Shown: piece by piece, positions 17,658 through 25,598 of the stretch | Layout: every line of letters starts with the position of its first letter | Numbering within the stretch: the stretch's first letter is position 1 | Origin: Anaerolineae bacterium | GTDB taxonomy: Bacteria; Chloroflexota; Anaerolineae; Aggregatilineales; Phototrophicaceae | NCBI GenBank assembly: GCA_022842885.1 | Contig: JALHOR010000038.1 | Location: 1 to 47,354, forward strand | DNA: 47,354 nucleotides | Reading direction: 5' to 3' | Notes under the pieces: generated by a model | What the model was told of the DNA's origin: nothing | Seen by the model: only the letters and a program-made list of their open reading frames with translations | The model's database searches: none | Position numbers and translations under genes: made by a program

Positions 17658-18611
17658 CTATACATTTGCCCCAGTGAGAATTGCTTCAATGCGGGCAATC
17701 ATGGCTTCGTTCAAATCTACTTCTGCCGCTTTAACATTATCTTCGACTTGTTCCGGGCGAGTAGCACCCGTGATGACGCTGCTCACATTCGGATGACGCA
17801 AGCACCATGCCAATGCCAATTGAGCGCGGGTAATGCCTAATTCATCGGCAATCGGTTTTAAAGAGCGCACTTTTGCCGCATTCGCTTCGTTTAAATAACG
17901 GTCTTTTGCCCACGGTTCGCGGGAAAAGCGGGTATCTTCCGGCACACCCTCATCATATTTGCCCGTCAGCATCCCCATTGCTAACGGCGACCAAGGAACA
18001 ATGCCAATCCCACGCGGTGCAGCCGCGGGCAAAATCTGTTTTTCTACTTTTTCGCGCCATAACATCGAATACTGTGGCTGTTCAGTTTTGGGCAGATGCC
18101 AACCATACCGATGACATACCTCATAAGCCTCGGCAATTTGCCACGCTTCCCATTCGGAAGTTCCCCAATACAGCACCTTACCTTGTTCGATGAGGTCGTG
18201 CATGGTTTGGGCAGTTTCCCGAATCGGCGTTTCTGGGTCGGGGCGATGGCAAAAATAAATATCCACATAATCAGTCTGGAGGCGTTGCAAACTTTTTTCG
18301 ATGCTTTCCATGATGTGCTTGCGCGATAAACCGCGGTCATTCACATCATCGCTCATGGGCCAAAAGACTTTGGTAGAAATCACCAGCTTATGACGCGAAT
18401 ACTGTTTCAGAATGGCACCCATCTGTTTTTCGGCTTCGCCCTGCCCATAAATATCTGCCAAGTCGAAAAAGTTAATGCCATAATCATAGGCTTTTTCAAT
18501 GACAGTACGGGCAGTTTCTTCGGCAACCTTGCCCTCGCCAAAATTAATCCACCCGCCGATACTCACCGCACTGACTTTCAGTCCGGCATCCCCCAATCGT
18601 CTATAACGCAT
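17658..18611 (-). CDS. Aldo-keto reductase (KCNAB/YghZ-like)
   Basis: This 317-residue NADPH-dependent TIM-barrel oxidoreductase acts on aldehydes or ketones. The catalytic tetrad is D50, Y55, K81 and H122 (FDLADIYGQGEAE, ISTKVFWP, YFCHRPDPETP). The C-terminal coenzyme segment NVSSVITGATRPEQVEDN is typical. The sequence resembles the voltage-gated K-channel beta-subunit-like branch. AGGAG lies 6 bases before the ATG at 18611, and upstream in-frame starts lack a ribosome site. It is co-transcribed with the downstream KDPG-type aldolase gene, suggesting joint sugar or sugar-acid metabolism. Confidence 0.92.
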   Translation of the reverse strand: MRYRRLGDAGLKVSAVSIGGWINFGEGKVAEETARTVIEKAYDYGINFFDLADIYGQGEAEKQMGAILKQYSRHKLVISTKVFWPMSDDVNDRGLSRKHIMESIEKSLQRLQTDYVDIYFCHRPDPETPIRETAQTMHDLIEQGKVLYWGTSEWEAWQIAEAYEVCHRYGWHLPKTEQPQYSMLWREKVEKQILPAAAPRGIGIVPWSPLAMGMLTGKYDEGVPEDTRFSREPWAKDRYLNEANAAKVRSLKPIADELGITRAQLALAWCLRHPNVSSVITGATRPEQVEDNVKAAEVDLNEAMIARIEAILTGANV

Positions 18612-18731
18612 GATAACTCCTGTTCCTGTTGACGCGGTTGTGACAATAGAAGCGATAATCATACTGAAGATTGGTGAGAAATACCTGAGATGAGCATATA
18701 ATGATATTGGCAATTGTTGGAGAAAAATCAA

Positions 18732-18868
18732 ATGGCAAAAAATCTCTATCTGGGCATTAATCCACAACCAATTACAGCAAACTCCCAGAACGATTTGAGA
18801 CCTATAGCGAAAAAGACCAAATTTTTATCGAGCAGCAAATGAAAATAGTTGCCAATGAAAATGTATAA
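18732..18868 (+). pseudogene. Broken small gene or gene remnant
   Basis: ATG at 18732 follows TTGGAG and reads MAKNLYLGIN, but a stop appears by 18840 in that frame. Shifting one base near 18758 gives STTNYSK-LPERFETYSEK-DQIFIEQQMKIVANENV with a stop at 18866-18868. The start of this peptide faintly recalls DUF4058-type N-termini (NLYPGINAH), but this is from memory and weak. I read it as a decayed or frameshifted gene just upstream of the small membrane protein. Confidence 0.3.
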
Positions 18869-19361
18869 TGCTATGAAAAATTTGGACATTGATGGGAATA
18901 AACTAGACAACTACGAATATCAATCCTTAATCTATAATGTCAAAGTGCAGCAACAAAAACCATCATTAACGCGAATTATTATTGGTATCAACATTGTTTG
19001 CTGGTCATCTGTTAGTTTAACTATTTTATTTTCGTTGTCGCCGATAACTGAAGTATTGAGCGTGCTATTCTTAATTATAGCAATTGGCTTATCTCCAATA
19101 GCGTGCATCGGTATATTTTTAAGTATTTTATTGCTTTTTATTCAAATCATTTCTAGTTTTATTCAAGGTCGCACTAGGCGCAAAAAAGTCCCTGTGAAGC
19201 ACAAAAACTCCGGCACAAATTTTCAACAGTCAACTTATGTCGAAAAACACCTTCAACAAGGCTTAGTTCGGCTAGGGGATGATGGCGAGATGGTGCTGCC
19301 CAACGAAGACGATACCCAACCGATAAAATCAAATCAGCGCAAGCAAGATATAATGGTGTAA
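18855..19361 (+). CDS. Small two-helix membrane protein, hypothetical
   Basis: A 168-residue protein with two adjacent hydrophobic segments (residues ~40-65 and ~70-100) between a soluble N-terminus and a basic, then acidic, C-terminal tail (GRTRRKKVPVKHK; LGDDGEMVLPNEDD). Not recognised. Base composition is more AT-rich than most neighbours, fitting an accessory region. The start is uncertain: ATG 18855, ATG 18861 and ATG 18873 are all possible. It ends 21 bases before the antitoxin-like gene. Confidence 0.6.
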   Translation: MKMYNAMKNLDIDGNKLDNYEYQSLIYNVKVQQQKPSLTRIIIGINIVCWSSVSLTILFSLSPITEVLSVLFLIIAIGLSPIACIGIFLSILLLFIQIISSFIQGRTRRKKVPVKHKNSGTNFQQSTYVEKHLQQGLVRLGDDGEMVLPNEDDTQPIKSNQRKQDIMV

Positions 19362-19382
19362 AAGCCAATTGAGGAGATAAAA

Positions 19383-19616
19383 ATGTCCCCGCGTGAAAAA
19401 TTACTCACTGAACTTGACCACCTGAACGATGACCAAATCAGCCAAGTTTTAACCTATGTGGAAACGTTGTACACCGATGAACCCATAAAAGCCTATGACC
19501 CAGATGATGATCCAGCCATTGGATTTTTCGCTGCTTCACCAGATTTAGCCAGCCAAACGAAAGATATTTTACGGGTTGAGTTTGGTCAGCGAGAACAGGA
19601 AGACGAGGTTGTATGA
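19383..19616 (+). CDS. Antitoxin-like protein partner of VapC
   Basis: This 77-residue protein starts with REKLLTELDHLNDDQISQVLTYVETL, a helical segment seen in small antitoxin-like proteins of Chloroflexota and cyanobacteria. The C-terminus is acidic (DPDDDP, QREQEDEVV), as expected for a peptide that wraps the toxin. TTGAGGAGAT lies just before the ATG. The ATG of the PIN-domain gene overlaps its stop by 4 bases. The role as antitoxin is inferred mainly from that arrangement. Confidence 0.75.
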   Translation: MSPREKLLTELDHLNDDQISQVLTYVETLYTDEPIKAYDPDDDPAIGFFAASPDLASQTKDILRVEFGQREQEDEVV

Positions 19617-20023
19617 CAGCCATTGCCGATACAGGATTTATCGTAGCTGTTGGCAATCGAAATGACCAAAAACACCTTAGCTGCACTGCCGTTTACCGCA
19701 AAGAAGATGCTATTTATCTGCCTCAATCTGTTATATCAGAGGTCGGTTATATGCTGAAACGCGAAGCAGGGTTGCCTGCTTTAAATCATTTTTTGCGGCG
19801 TTTGCCTGAAATGAAGTATCGTCCAATTGCAATTGAATTTGAAGACTTTGCCCGCACAGCCGATATTCTGGAAAAATATGCCGATGCCCGTTTAGATTTT
19901 GTAGATGCTACTATTGTAGCGGTAGCAGAACGCCTGAATATCACACGCATCCTAACGATTGATCGTCGGGATTTCGCGTTGGTGCGCCCTGCTCACACAC
20001 CATTTTTCGAGTTGCTGCCTTAA
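19613..20023 (+). CDS. vapC: PIN-domain ribonuclease toxin (VapC family)
   Basis: This 136-residue PIN-domain protein would be a Mg-dependent RNase acting as toxin of a VapBC-type module. The acidic active-site residues can be placed at D6 (IADTGF), E43 (ISEVGY), D98 (DFVDAT) and D117 (TIDRRDF). Length is typical (130-140). The start overlaps the antitoxin-like stop (ATGA), the usual order of antitoxin first. It converges on the ThDP-enzyme gene with only 5 bases between stops. Confidence 0.9.
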   Translation: MTAIADTGFIVAVGNRNDQKHLSCTAVYRKEDAIYLPQSVISEVGYMLKREAGLPALNHFLRRLPEMKYRPIAIEFEDFARTADILEKYADARLDFVDATIVAVAERLNITRILTIDRRDFALVRPAHTPFFELLP

Positions 20024-20028
20024 ACTGA

Positions 20029-21663
20029 TTACACAATATATGGTGTGCTGGCACCCGTTTTTGCCATGCCTTTCGGGTCAATCATCACATTGACGCACGC
20101 GGGTATATTGCTGGCAAAAGCACGTTCCAACGCGGGTAAAATATCATCCGGGTTTTCTACCAGTTCACCATAACCGCCCAGTGCCTCAACAACTTTATCA
20201 TAGCGCGTCGGGGCAAGGTTGGTCGGCGCAGACCGTTTTTCATCCATCATATTTGCCAATGGCGTGCGGATTTGCCCCCAACCGGCATCGTTGCCTACAA
20301 TGCTCACAATCGGCAAGTTGAACCGAATCGCCGTATCAAATTCAAAGCCATTCAAGCCAAATGAGCCATCGCCATTAATGACCAACACACGCTTGTCTGG
20401 AAAAAGGTGTTTTGCCGCAATCGCAAATGGCATTCCCACGCCCAACGTCCCTAATGGACCCGGGTCGAGCCATTGCCCCGGCAGCAGCAAATCAATCACT
20501 TTGGCGCACGCGCTGACAATATCACCCCCGTCACCAATCAAAATCAGATTTTCGTCCACAATGTCATTAATGGCAGCACCCATGCGAAAGTGATTAATCG
20601 GCACATCGTTGAGTTTTTTCCAACCGTCTTGCTGCTGGTCAAATCCGGTTTCCATTTCACGCACCTGATTTAACCAATCATCATAGCGCACACCCTGTAA
20701 CCCTTCGCTGAGTGCTTCCAAGACCAATCGCGCATCCGCGACGATAGCGACATCGGCTTGCCGATTATGATTCAATTCAGCAACATCATTTTCAATCTGA
20801 ATCAATTTGGCATCGGGATTCCAGTCTTTTTGCCCATATTTCAGCCGGAAATCCAGCGGCGTGCCAATTAACACCACCACATCAGCTTCGCGCAATGCCT
20901 TTGAGCGCGACGCTTTAAAACAATTAGGATGCTGCATTGAGAGCGTGCCGCGTCCGCCGCCATTGGTATAAATTGGCATTCCCGTTTGTTCAGTCAGTTC
21001 GCGCAGAGCATCACTGGCTTTATTCTGATACACCTGTGTTCCCGCGATGAGCAGCGGCTTTTGAGCGTTTCGCAGCAGTTCAAAGATGCGCCGCACGGCA
21101 TCCACTTCGGGCATGATGGGCGCGATATTTACCGCAGGCGGCATATCCGGGACATCCACCGCATTAAACAACACATCAAACGGTAGCTCGATGAAAACCG
21201 GTCCCGGTCTACCAGAGAGTGCGGCGTGATACGCTTCTGCCATTTTTGCGGGAATATCTTCCGTTTGTTCAATCGTGAAACTGGCTTTAGTGAAGGTTTT
21301 GAACATCTCTGTTTGTGGCATTTCTTGCAATGCGCCCATGCCTTTGGTCTTAAGGGGGGCAGCGCCGCCTAATAACAACATGGGGCTGCGGGCTTGGTAA
21401 GCATTGGCAACACCCGTAACAGCATCGGTGACGCCGGGACCTGCGGTGACAACGCAGACACCGATATTATGCGTCAACCGCGCATGGGCATCTGCCGCAT
21501 GTGCCGCTGCTTGCTCATGCCGGAAGTCAATCATGGCAATATCATGATTCACGCAGCCATCATAAATCGGCGCGATATGCCCGCCACATAATGTATAAAT
21601 TGTATTGACGCCTTGGATTTTTAAAGACCGGGCGACCAGTTCACCGCCATGTGCAAAACTCAT
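20029..21663 (-). CDS. ThDP-dependent enzyme, acetolactate synthase-like / ILVBL-like
   Basis: This 544-residue enzyme has the three-domain fold of the acetolactate synthase family. The N-terminal pyrimidine-binding domain has the catalytic glutamate E50 (DFRHEQAAAHAAD). The C-terminal cofactor motif runs from GDGSFGLNGFEFDTA to NDAGWGQ. The opening HGGELVARSLK and IYTLCGGHIAPIYDG resemble the animal ILVBL/HACL2 branch and bacterial homologues annotated as acetolactate synthases, rather than IlvB itself. No small regulatory subunit (IlvH) is adjacent, so a role in branched-chain amino-acid synthesis is doubtful. 2-hydroxyacyl-CoA lyase-type chemistry is an alternative. The exact reaction is not decidable here. 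Confidence 0.85.
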   Translation of the reverse strand: MSFAHGGELVARSLKIQGVNTIYTLCGGHIAPIYDGCVNHDIAMIDFRHEQAAAHAADAHARLTHNIGVCVVTAGPGVTDAVTGVANAYQARSPMLLLGGAAPLKTKGMGALQEMPQTEMFKTFTKASFTIEQTEDIPAKMAEAYHAALSGRPGPVFIELPFDVLFNAVDVPDMPPAVNIAPIMPEVDAVRRIFELLRNAQKPLLIAGTQVYQNKASDALRELTEQTGMPIYTNGGGRGTLSMQHPNCFKASRSKALREADVVVLIGTPLDFRLKYGQKDWNPDAKLIQIENDVAELNHNRQADVAIVADARLVLEALSEGLQGVRYDDWLNQVREMETGFDQQQDGWKKLNDVPINHFRMGAAINDIVDENLILIGDGGDIVSACAKVIDLLLPGQWLDPGPLGTLGVGMPFAIAAKHLFPDKRVLVINGDGSFGLNGFEFDTAIRFNLPIVSIVGNDAGWGQIRTPLANMMDEKRSAPTNLAPTRYDKVVEALGGYGELVENPDDILPALERAFASNIPACVNVMIDPKGMAKTGASTPYIV

Positions 21664-21744
21664 TTTTAGGATGACCTTTCATAAACATACTCTATTTTGA
21701 TTGAACCGCTAAGTGCTGCATCTGATAAGTTTCTTAAAATACCG

Positions 21745-21810
21745 ACCTCACCCCCCGACCCCCTCTCCTTTAGGAGAGGGGGAGTCGCGCTCTGCGCGGC
21801 GGGGTGAGGT
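21745..21810. repeat. Branched (cruciform-like) palindromic element
   Basis: An outer 10-bp stem ACCTCACCCC / GGGGTGAGGT (21745-21754 with 21801-21810) encloses two hairpins. One is CCCCCTCTCCT / AGGAGAGGGGG (21759-21769 with 21772-21782). The other is CGCGC / GCGCG around TCT (21786-21798). The three-way design is typical of small mobile palindromes. Confidence 0.75.
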
Positions 21811-21950
21811 TAATAACACAATAATTAAAATATTTATCGGACGAACCGCTAAGACGCATAGAAAATAAGTGATACCGTTAGTATTGCTGACCACTTCTAA
21901 TCATAAATTGCGGACGATATGATTTCATCGAGATTGATACTATTCAGAAA

Positions 21951-21977
21951 AAAGCTGATAGCTGACTGCTGAAAGCT
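21951..21977. repeat. AAAGCTGAT-type short repeat, copy 2
   Basis: AAAGCTGATAGCTGACTGCT followed by GAAAGCT reads as tandem 7-base units beginning GCTGA. It is related to the element at 16921. Confidence 0.45.
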
Positions 21978-22043
21978 ATCGTTGCAGATATACTTCAAAA
22001 ACGCTAAAAACGATTATCTTTAGAGCATCATCTCTGAAATGCT

Positions 22044-22415
22044 TCAGTCGCAATCTTGCAAAACATCCTTAAAAATTTTCAACATAACGGCGCTATCATT
22101 CAGTAATTTTTCGTATTCTTGCCAACTGGTTTGATAGGCTTGTAAACGTTGATTACCGGCTTCAATAATTTTCTGACGATTTTCCGTTGAGGCAAGCAGC
22201 AGGTGGTCAGCATAGCGGGCAAGCAGATAGCGCACTGACCGCCGAATATATTTATCAAAACGCCGGATACGGGGACGAACACTTTTATAATAGGCGGTGC
22301 CTTCAGTTGCTTCTTGGCAAGTGATGAGACCATCGGCATAAATGCGGGCAGTCATCTCTTGGAATTCGCGGTTGTAAGTCGCTGCGATGGCGTGCATTTG
22401 GTCAATATCGGGCAT
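22044..22415 (-). CDS. Hypothetical helical protein, 123 aa
   Basis: Not recognised. The product is almost entirely helical by composition, with heptad-like hydrophobics, rich in Arg/Lys/Glu/Gln, without signal peptide or membrane segment. The start at 22415 is chosen because TAGGATC lies about 6 bases upstream; an alternative in-frame start at 22493 lacks a ribosome site. It stands alone between an intergenic repeat region and the tRNA gene. A DNA-binding or coiled-coil role is possible but unsupported. Confidence 0.6.
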   Translation of the reverse strand: MPDIDQMHAIAATYNREFQEMTARIYADGLITCQEATEGTAYYKSVRPRIRRFDKYIRRSVRYLLARYADHLLLASTENRQKIIEAGNQRLQAYQTSWQEYEKLLNDSAVMLKIFKDVLQDCD

Positions 22416-22587
22416 GGCGGATCCTATCTGTATGCGGCTGCCCCATCGTGAATAGATGCTATTGGAACTGCCTGCATTATCCACACGACACACGTCGCTG
22501 ACAAGTGGATGAATGGTTTGATAGGCAAGACCAATAAATCGGGGATTTATTCAGGCAGCATTTTAGCGTACAATTATCGCTCGATTA

Positions 22588-22675
22588 GGAGAGGTGCCAG
22601 AGCGGTTGAATGGGCCCGTCTCGAAAACGGGTATAGGTGATGAGTCTATCGAGGGTTCGAATCCCTCCCTCTCCG
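22588..22675 (+). tRNA. tRNA-Ser (anticodon CGA)
   Basis: Acceptor stem GGAGAGG (22588-22594) pairs with CCTCTCC (22668-22674), with discriminator G at 22675. The anticodon stem is CCCGT/ACGGG with loop CTCGAAA, anticodon CGA at 22622-22624. A long variable arm (about 22632-22650) and T-arm GAGGG-TTCGAAT-CCCTC complete a class II tRNA. The 3' CCA is not encoded (TCCA follows the discriminator). Confidence 0.97.
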
Positions 22676-22725
22676 TCCAAAATTGCAATGCCTACCCCTT
22701 ATTATCTCCCCCATTGGCACAATAA

Positions 22726-23874
22726 TTACAAATTAGGCATTCGCCGTAGCAGCGTGGCGAGGGCAACTTCACCTTCTAAACGCGCCAATGCCGCCCCCAA
22801 ACAATGATGAATGCCGTGACTAAACGCAATATGTTTATTCGGCTGGCGCAAAATATCAAAAGTGTGCGGGTCAGCGAAGACCAGCGGGTCACGGTTGGCA
22901 GCATACAACACCGCGTGAACAATATCGCCCTGCCGAATCATTTTTCCGCCGATAAGAACATCTTCAAATGCCCAACTCGGCAGTGTCATGGGCGAAGGAC
23001 CGCTGTAGCGCAGCATTTCTTCTATCGTCGTTTTCAGGACAGCCGACTCATCTTGATGTGCCTGAAGCAAATGCAGTTGTGCTGGATTTTCAAACAGCGA
23101 GACAATGCCATTGTTCATAAATTCTACCATCGTCTCGTAACCCGCCGTGATAAGCAGAAACACCATTGCCAATAATTCGGGGTGGCTGAGTTTGTCACCC
23201 CCGTTTTCACTCAACATTAGCCCAGATAACACATCGTCCAGAGTATCCGGCGCGGCATGACGTATCGCAATTTGTTGTTCCAAATAACGGGTAAATTCAG
23301 CGATAGCATGATGAACTATCACTTGGTCGGACAAGAGCATTCGGTGTGTCCATTGATACAATGCCTCAAAATCGGTGACGGGGATGCCTAACATTGCCGC
23401 GATAGACCTTAATGCCAATTTGCCGATATAGCGTGTGGTCAAATCAAATTCTTCGCCATCGGCAATTTCAATATCAATCACATCAAATAATTCATCGGCG
23501 ATGATTTGAAGTTGTGCGCGTAAATTGTTGATGCGAATGGGGGTAAATGCCAGATGCACCAAGGAACGCAACCGAGCATGAGCCGGTTCATCCAGATTGA
23601 GCATGTGTTGGTTGACGATGTGTTGGGTGCTGTCTGTTCCCCATTTATCAGCGATAGCCACAGGCACATGCCGCCGAAATTCTTTGCCGAAGCGTTTGTC
23701 TTTCAGGAAATTTTGGCAATCGTCATAGCGGGTAAGAAACCAGAAGGTTTGCCCGGTTTGGGGATGCAGCGCGGCGTGAACTGGGTCTTCGTTCCGCATT
23801 TGTTCGTAAAGTTGGTGATTGCGCTGTGCCTGAATAGAAAAAATATCGTAGGGATTCGTCTTGCTGGCGACCAT
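22726..23874 (-). CDS. Cytochrome P450 with shortened C-terminus
   Basis: This 382-residue haem monooxygenase is of the bacterial soluble type. Visible are the I-helix AGYETMVEF, the K-helix EEMLR (ExxR) and the haem loop FSHGIHHCLGAALARLE with ligand Cys at residue 358. Only 24 residues follow that Cys, whereas bacterial P450s usually have about 45-55. The C-terminal beta region is therefore missing, and the stop lies 50 bases from the tRNA-Ser gene. The start at 23874 (MVASKTNPYDIF) has AAAGGG 9 bases upstream; starts at 23892 and 23943 are possible. No ferredoxin partner is adjacent. Activity is uncertain because of the truncation. Confidence 0.88.
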   Translation of the reverse strand: MVASKTNPYDIFSIQAQRNHQLYEQMRNEDPVHAALHPQTGQTFWFLTRYDDCQNFLKDKRFGKEFRRHVPVAIADKWGTDSTQHIVNQHMLNLDEPAHARLRSLVHLAFTPIRINNLRAQLQIIADELFDVIDIEIADGEEFDLTTRYIGKLALRSIAAMLGIPVTDFEALYQWTHRMLLSDQVIVHHAIAEFTRYLEQQIAIRHAAPDTLDDVLSGLMLSENGGDKLSHPELLAMVFLLITAGYETMVEFMNNGIVSLFENPAQLHLLQAHQDESAVLKTTIEEMLRYSGPSPMTLPSWAFEDVLIGGKMIRQGDIVHAVLYAANRDPLVFADPHTFDILRQPNKHIAFSHGIHHCLGAALARLEGEVALATLLRRMPNL

Positions 23875-24041
23875 TGGTGTGTACCCTTTCATGCTGCTGC
23901 TGATTAACTCAGGGCAGAGCGTCGAATTGGCGGGTCGCTGCACTGCGGCATAATGCGGTTGTAAAGTTACGGGTGAAGGTTGGAGATGTGGTAGCGAACA
24001 GATTTTTAGCGCATGTCCAGATTGCGCGAAAATGTGGTGTT

Positions 24042-24097
24042 GTAGGGTCGAGGCATGCCTCGACCCTACGGAAAATCACTCACTTTGAACTTGAGTG
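24042..24097. repeat. Family A palindrome with extended flank, copy 2
   Basis: The 28-bp palindrome at 24042-24069 is identical to that at 2652. The 28 bases to its right (24070-24097) match, in reverse complement, the 28 bases left of copy 3 (26135-26162) with two mismatches. Copies 2 and 3 thus form a ~56-bp inverted pair flanking about 2 kb. Confidence 0.85.
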
Positions 24098-24116
24098 TAG
24101 ATTTTTTAGAGAAAAC

Positions 24117-24140
24117 AAAACCCGCCAGATAGCGGGTTTT
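24117..24140 (-). terminator. Terminator of the small 56-aa gene
   Basis: AAAACCCGC (24117-24125) pairs perfectly with GCGGGTTTT (24132-24140) around a 6-base loop. On the minus strand the hairpin is followed by TTTTGTTTTC. It lies 8 bases after the stop of the small gene at 24149. Confidence 0.8.
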
Positions 24141-24148
24141 AACCATGA

Positions 24149-24319
24149 TTAATGCAATTGGCGGTACACCAACCACTGCGCCAACAAATCGGCATCAAGC
24201 GTTTCATCGGTGACTTGGTGTTTGATGCGCTCGATTTTTGCCAGTATATCGCGCAGGATAGGTTCATCTACGAAGTATTTGTCGCGTAAAGTGTCCATAA
24301 TCAGTCTCGGAATCAACAT
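24149..24319 (-). CDS. Small hypothetical protein, 56 aa
   Basis: A short gene with sequence MLIPRLIMDTLRDKYFVDEP onward to LLAQWLVYRQLH. An internal ATG at 24298 gives a 49-aa alternative beginning MDTLRDKYF. Support comes from a perfect terminator starting 8 bases after the stop on the same strand, a protein-like charge pattern (amphipathic helix KIERIKHQVTDETLDADLL) and no competing gene. GAG lies about 7 bases before the first ATG. It is not a known family to me; it could be a small regulator or structural peptide. Confidence 0.55.
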   Translation of the reverse strand: MLIPRLIMDTLRDKYFVDEPILRDILAKIERIKHQVTDETLDADLLAQWLVYRQLH

Positions 24320-24451
24320 AGTTTTCTCAACGATATTATTGTACTTCTAGTCTCTAAACGTAAAATAGCCCCATAAAGTTCCACTTTGGGTCATCTTGAC
24401 AGATGAAGGTTCTGCTTGTGGGCTACTTCGAATAGAACATATGTGTTATTT

Positions 24452-24457
24452 TATAAT
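24452..24457 (+). promoter_or_regulatory. Possible -10 box (TATAAT) of the DUF4256 gene
   Basis: TATAAT at 24452-24457 lies 18 bases before the start codon at 24476 and just before AGAGAGG. The leader would be very short and the -35 is not clear. Confidence 0.3.
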
Positions 24458-24475
24458 GATAGAGAGGTGTTGTCT

Positions 24476-25027
24476 ATGGCTTTGTCAACAGCGCAGCGCG
24501 AAGAATTGCTTGCGGCATTAAAAGCGCGTTTCGAGAAAAATATGCCCCGCCACCTAGGTCTGGAGTGGGAAAAAATACAAGACAAATTGGAAGCGAATGC
24601 GGAAAAATTGTGGTCACTCCATGAAATGGAGCGAACTGGCGGCGAACCCGATGTGGTGGGTTACGATAAAAAAACCGATGAAGTTATCTTTTATGATTGT
24701 TCCGCAGAAAGCCCGGCGGGTCGTCGAAGTTTGTGTTATGACGGGGCAGCACTAGCGGCACGCAAAGCCAATAAACCCGCCGATAGTGCGGTGGCTATGG
24801 CGGCAGCGATGGGCATTGAACTTTTAACAGAAGCCCAATATCAAGAGTTACAGAAACTTGGCAAATTTGATATGAAAACGTCCAGTTGGCTGAAAACGCC
24901 TGATGAGATTAGACAACTCGGCGGTGCTATCTTTGGTGATAGGCGTTATAACCACGTTTTTGTGTATCATAATGGTGCCGACTCTTACTACGCTGCTAGG
25001 GGATTTCGGGGCGTGCTGAGGGTCTAA
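24476..25027 (+). CDS. DUF4256 domain protein
   Basis: This 183-residue protein covers the whole DUF4256 family length. Typical segments are LGLEWEKIQDKLEANAEKLW, MERTGGEPDVVGYD, YDCSAESPAGRRSLCYDGAA and the C-terminal FVYHNGADSYYAARGFRG. The family is soluble and of unknown biochemical role. The start at 24476 (MALSTAQREEL) has AGAGAGG about 9 bases upstream; an in-frame start at 24416 is not supported. It is followed 26 bases later by the LOG-family gene. Confidence 0.9.
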   Translation: MALSTAQREELLAALKARFEKNMPRHLGLEWEKIQDKLEANAEKLWSLHEMERTGGEPDVVGYDKKTDEVIFYDCSAESPAGRRSLCYDGAALAARKANKPADSAVAMAAAMGIELLTEAQYQELQKLGKFDMKTSSWLKTPDEIRQLGGAIFGDRRYNHVFVYHNGADSYYAARGFRGVLRV

Positions 25028-25053
25028 ATTCTACTCACTTAGGAAAAACAATC

Positions 25054-25593
25054 ATGGTGAAAATCATCGCAGTGTATGGCAGTGCGCGGTTGGCTTTAGA
25101 TAATCCGGTTTATCAGCAGTCATATCAAATGGGCAATGCATTAGCACAAGCCGGCTATACCGTCATGACAGGCGGTTATGATGGGGTGATGGGCGCTGTC
25201 AGCCAAGGCGCAGCAGAAGCAAAAGGGCATGTTATAGGCATCACCGTACAGCGGTCTGGGCAAGGGGCAGAACGCAAAACGAATCGATGGGTGAAAGAAG
25301 AAATTCAATATCCTTCCATGCGGGAACGCTTGCATCATCTGGTAGAACATGCTGATGGTTATATTGCTATGCCCGGCGGCATTGGCACACTGCAAGAAAT
25401 TACCGAAGCATGGCAATTGATGCGAATCAAAAAAATTCCGCGTCGCCCGTTGGTGCTGTATGGTGATTTTTGGCAGCCTGTCCTCATCCGTTTCATGGAT
25501 AGCGATTACGTAAGTTCTGCCGAGCTTGACCTCATCCGAATATGCAATACACCGGATGATATTATTGCCTACTTGGCAGCATGGAAAGGCTAA
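25054..25593 (+). CDS. LOG family protein (Rossmann fold, lysine-decarboxylase-like)
   Basis: This 179-residue protein has the two LOG motifs. The nucleotide loop is TGGYDGVMGAVSQGA (the family pattern is a Gly-rich turn then GLMG), and the catalytic one is PGGIGTLQEITEAW (PGGxGTxxE). LOG proteins are phosphoribohydrolases that release cytokinin-type bases, or purine nucleotide hydrolases; some relatives only bind nucleotides. The exact activity here is not known. TAGGAAAAAC precedes the ATG. The stop lies 6 bases before the DUF1684 start, suggesting one transcript. Confidence 0.92.
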   Translation: MVKIIAVYGSARLALDNPVYQQSYQMGNALAQAGYTVMTGGYDGVMGAVSQGAAEAKGHVIGITVQRSGQGAERKTNRWVKEEIQYPSMRERLHHLVEHADGYIAMPGGIGTLQEITEAWQLMRIKKIPRRPLVLYGDFWQPVLIRFMDSDYVSSAELDLIRICNTPDDIIAYLAAWKG

Positions 25594-25598
25594 TTGAT

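Larger units (their letters stand above)
21664..22043. other. 380-bp intergenic region with repeat elements
   Basis: No gene is seen in this gap. It holds a branched palindrome (21745-21810), a short direct-repeat array (21951-21977) and two AACCGCTAAG decamers (at about 21704 and 21844). The sequence looks like an accumulation site for small non-coding repeats. Confidence 0.6.

Noticed and set aside
22710..22730. TTGGCACAATAATTACA as a sigma-54 promoter.
   Set aside because: The -12 GC element is not matched and no sigma-54-dependent gene follows in the right direction. The hit is inside a recurrent 12-mer.
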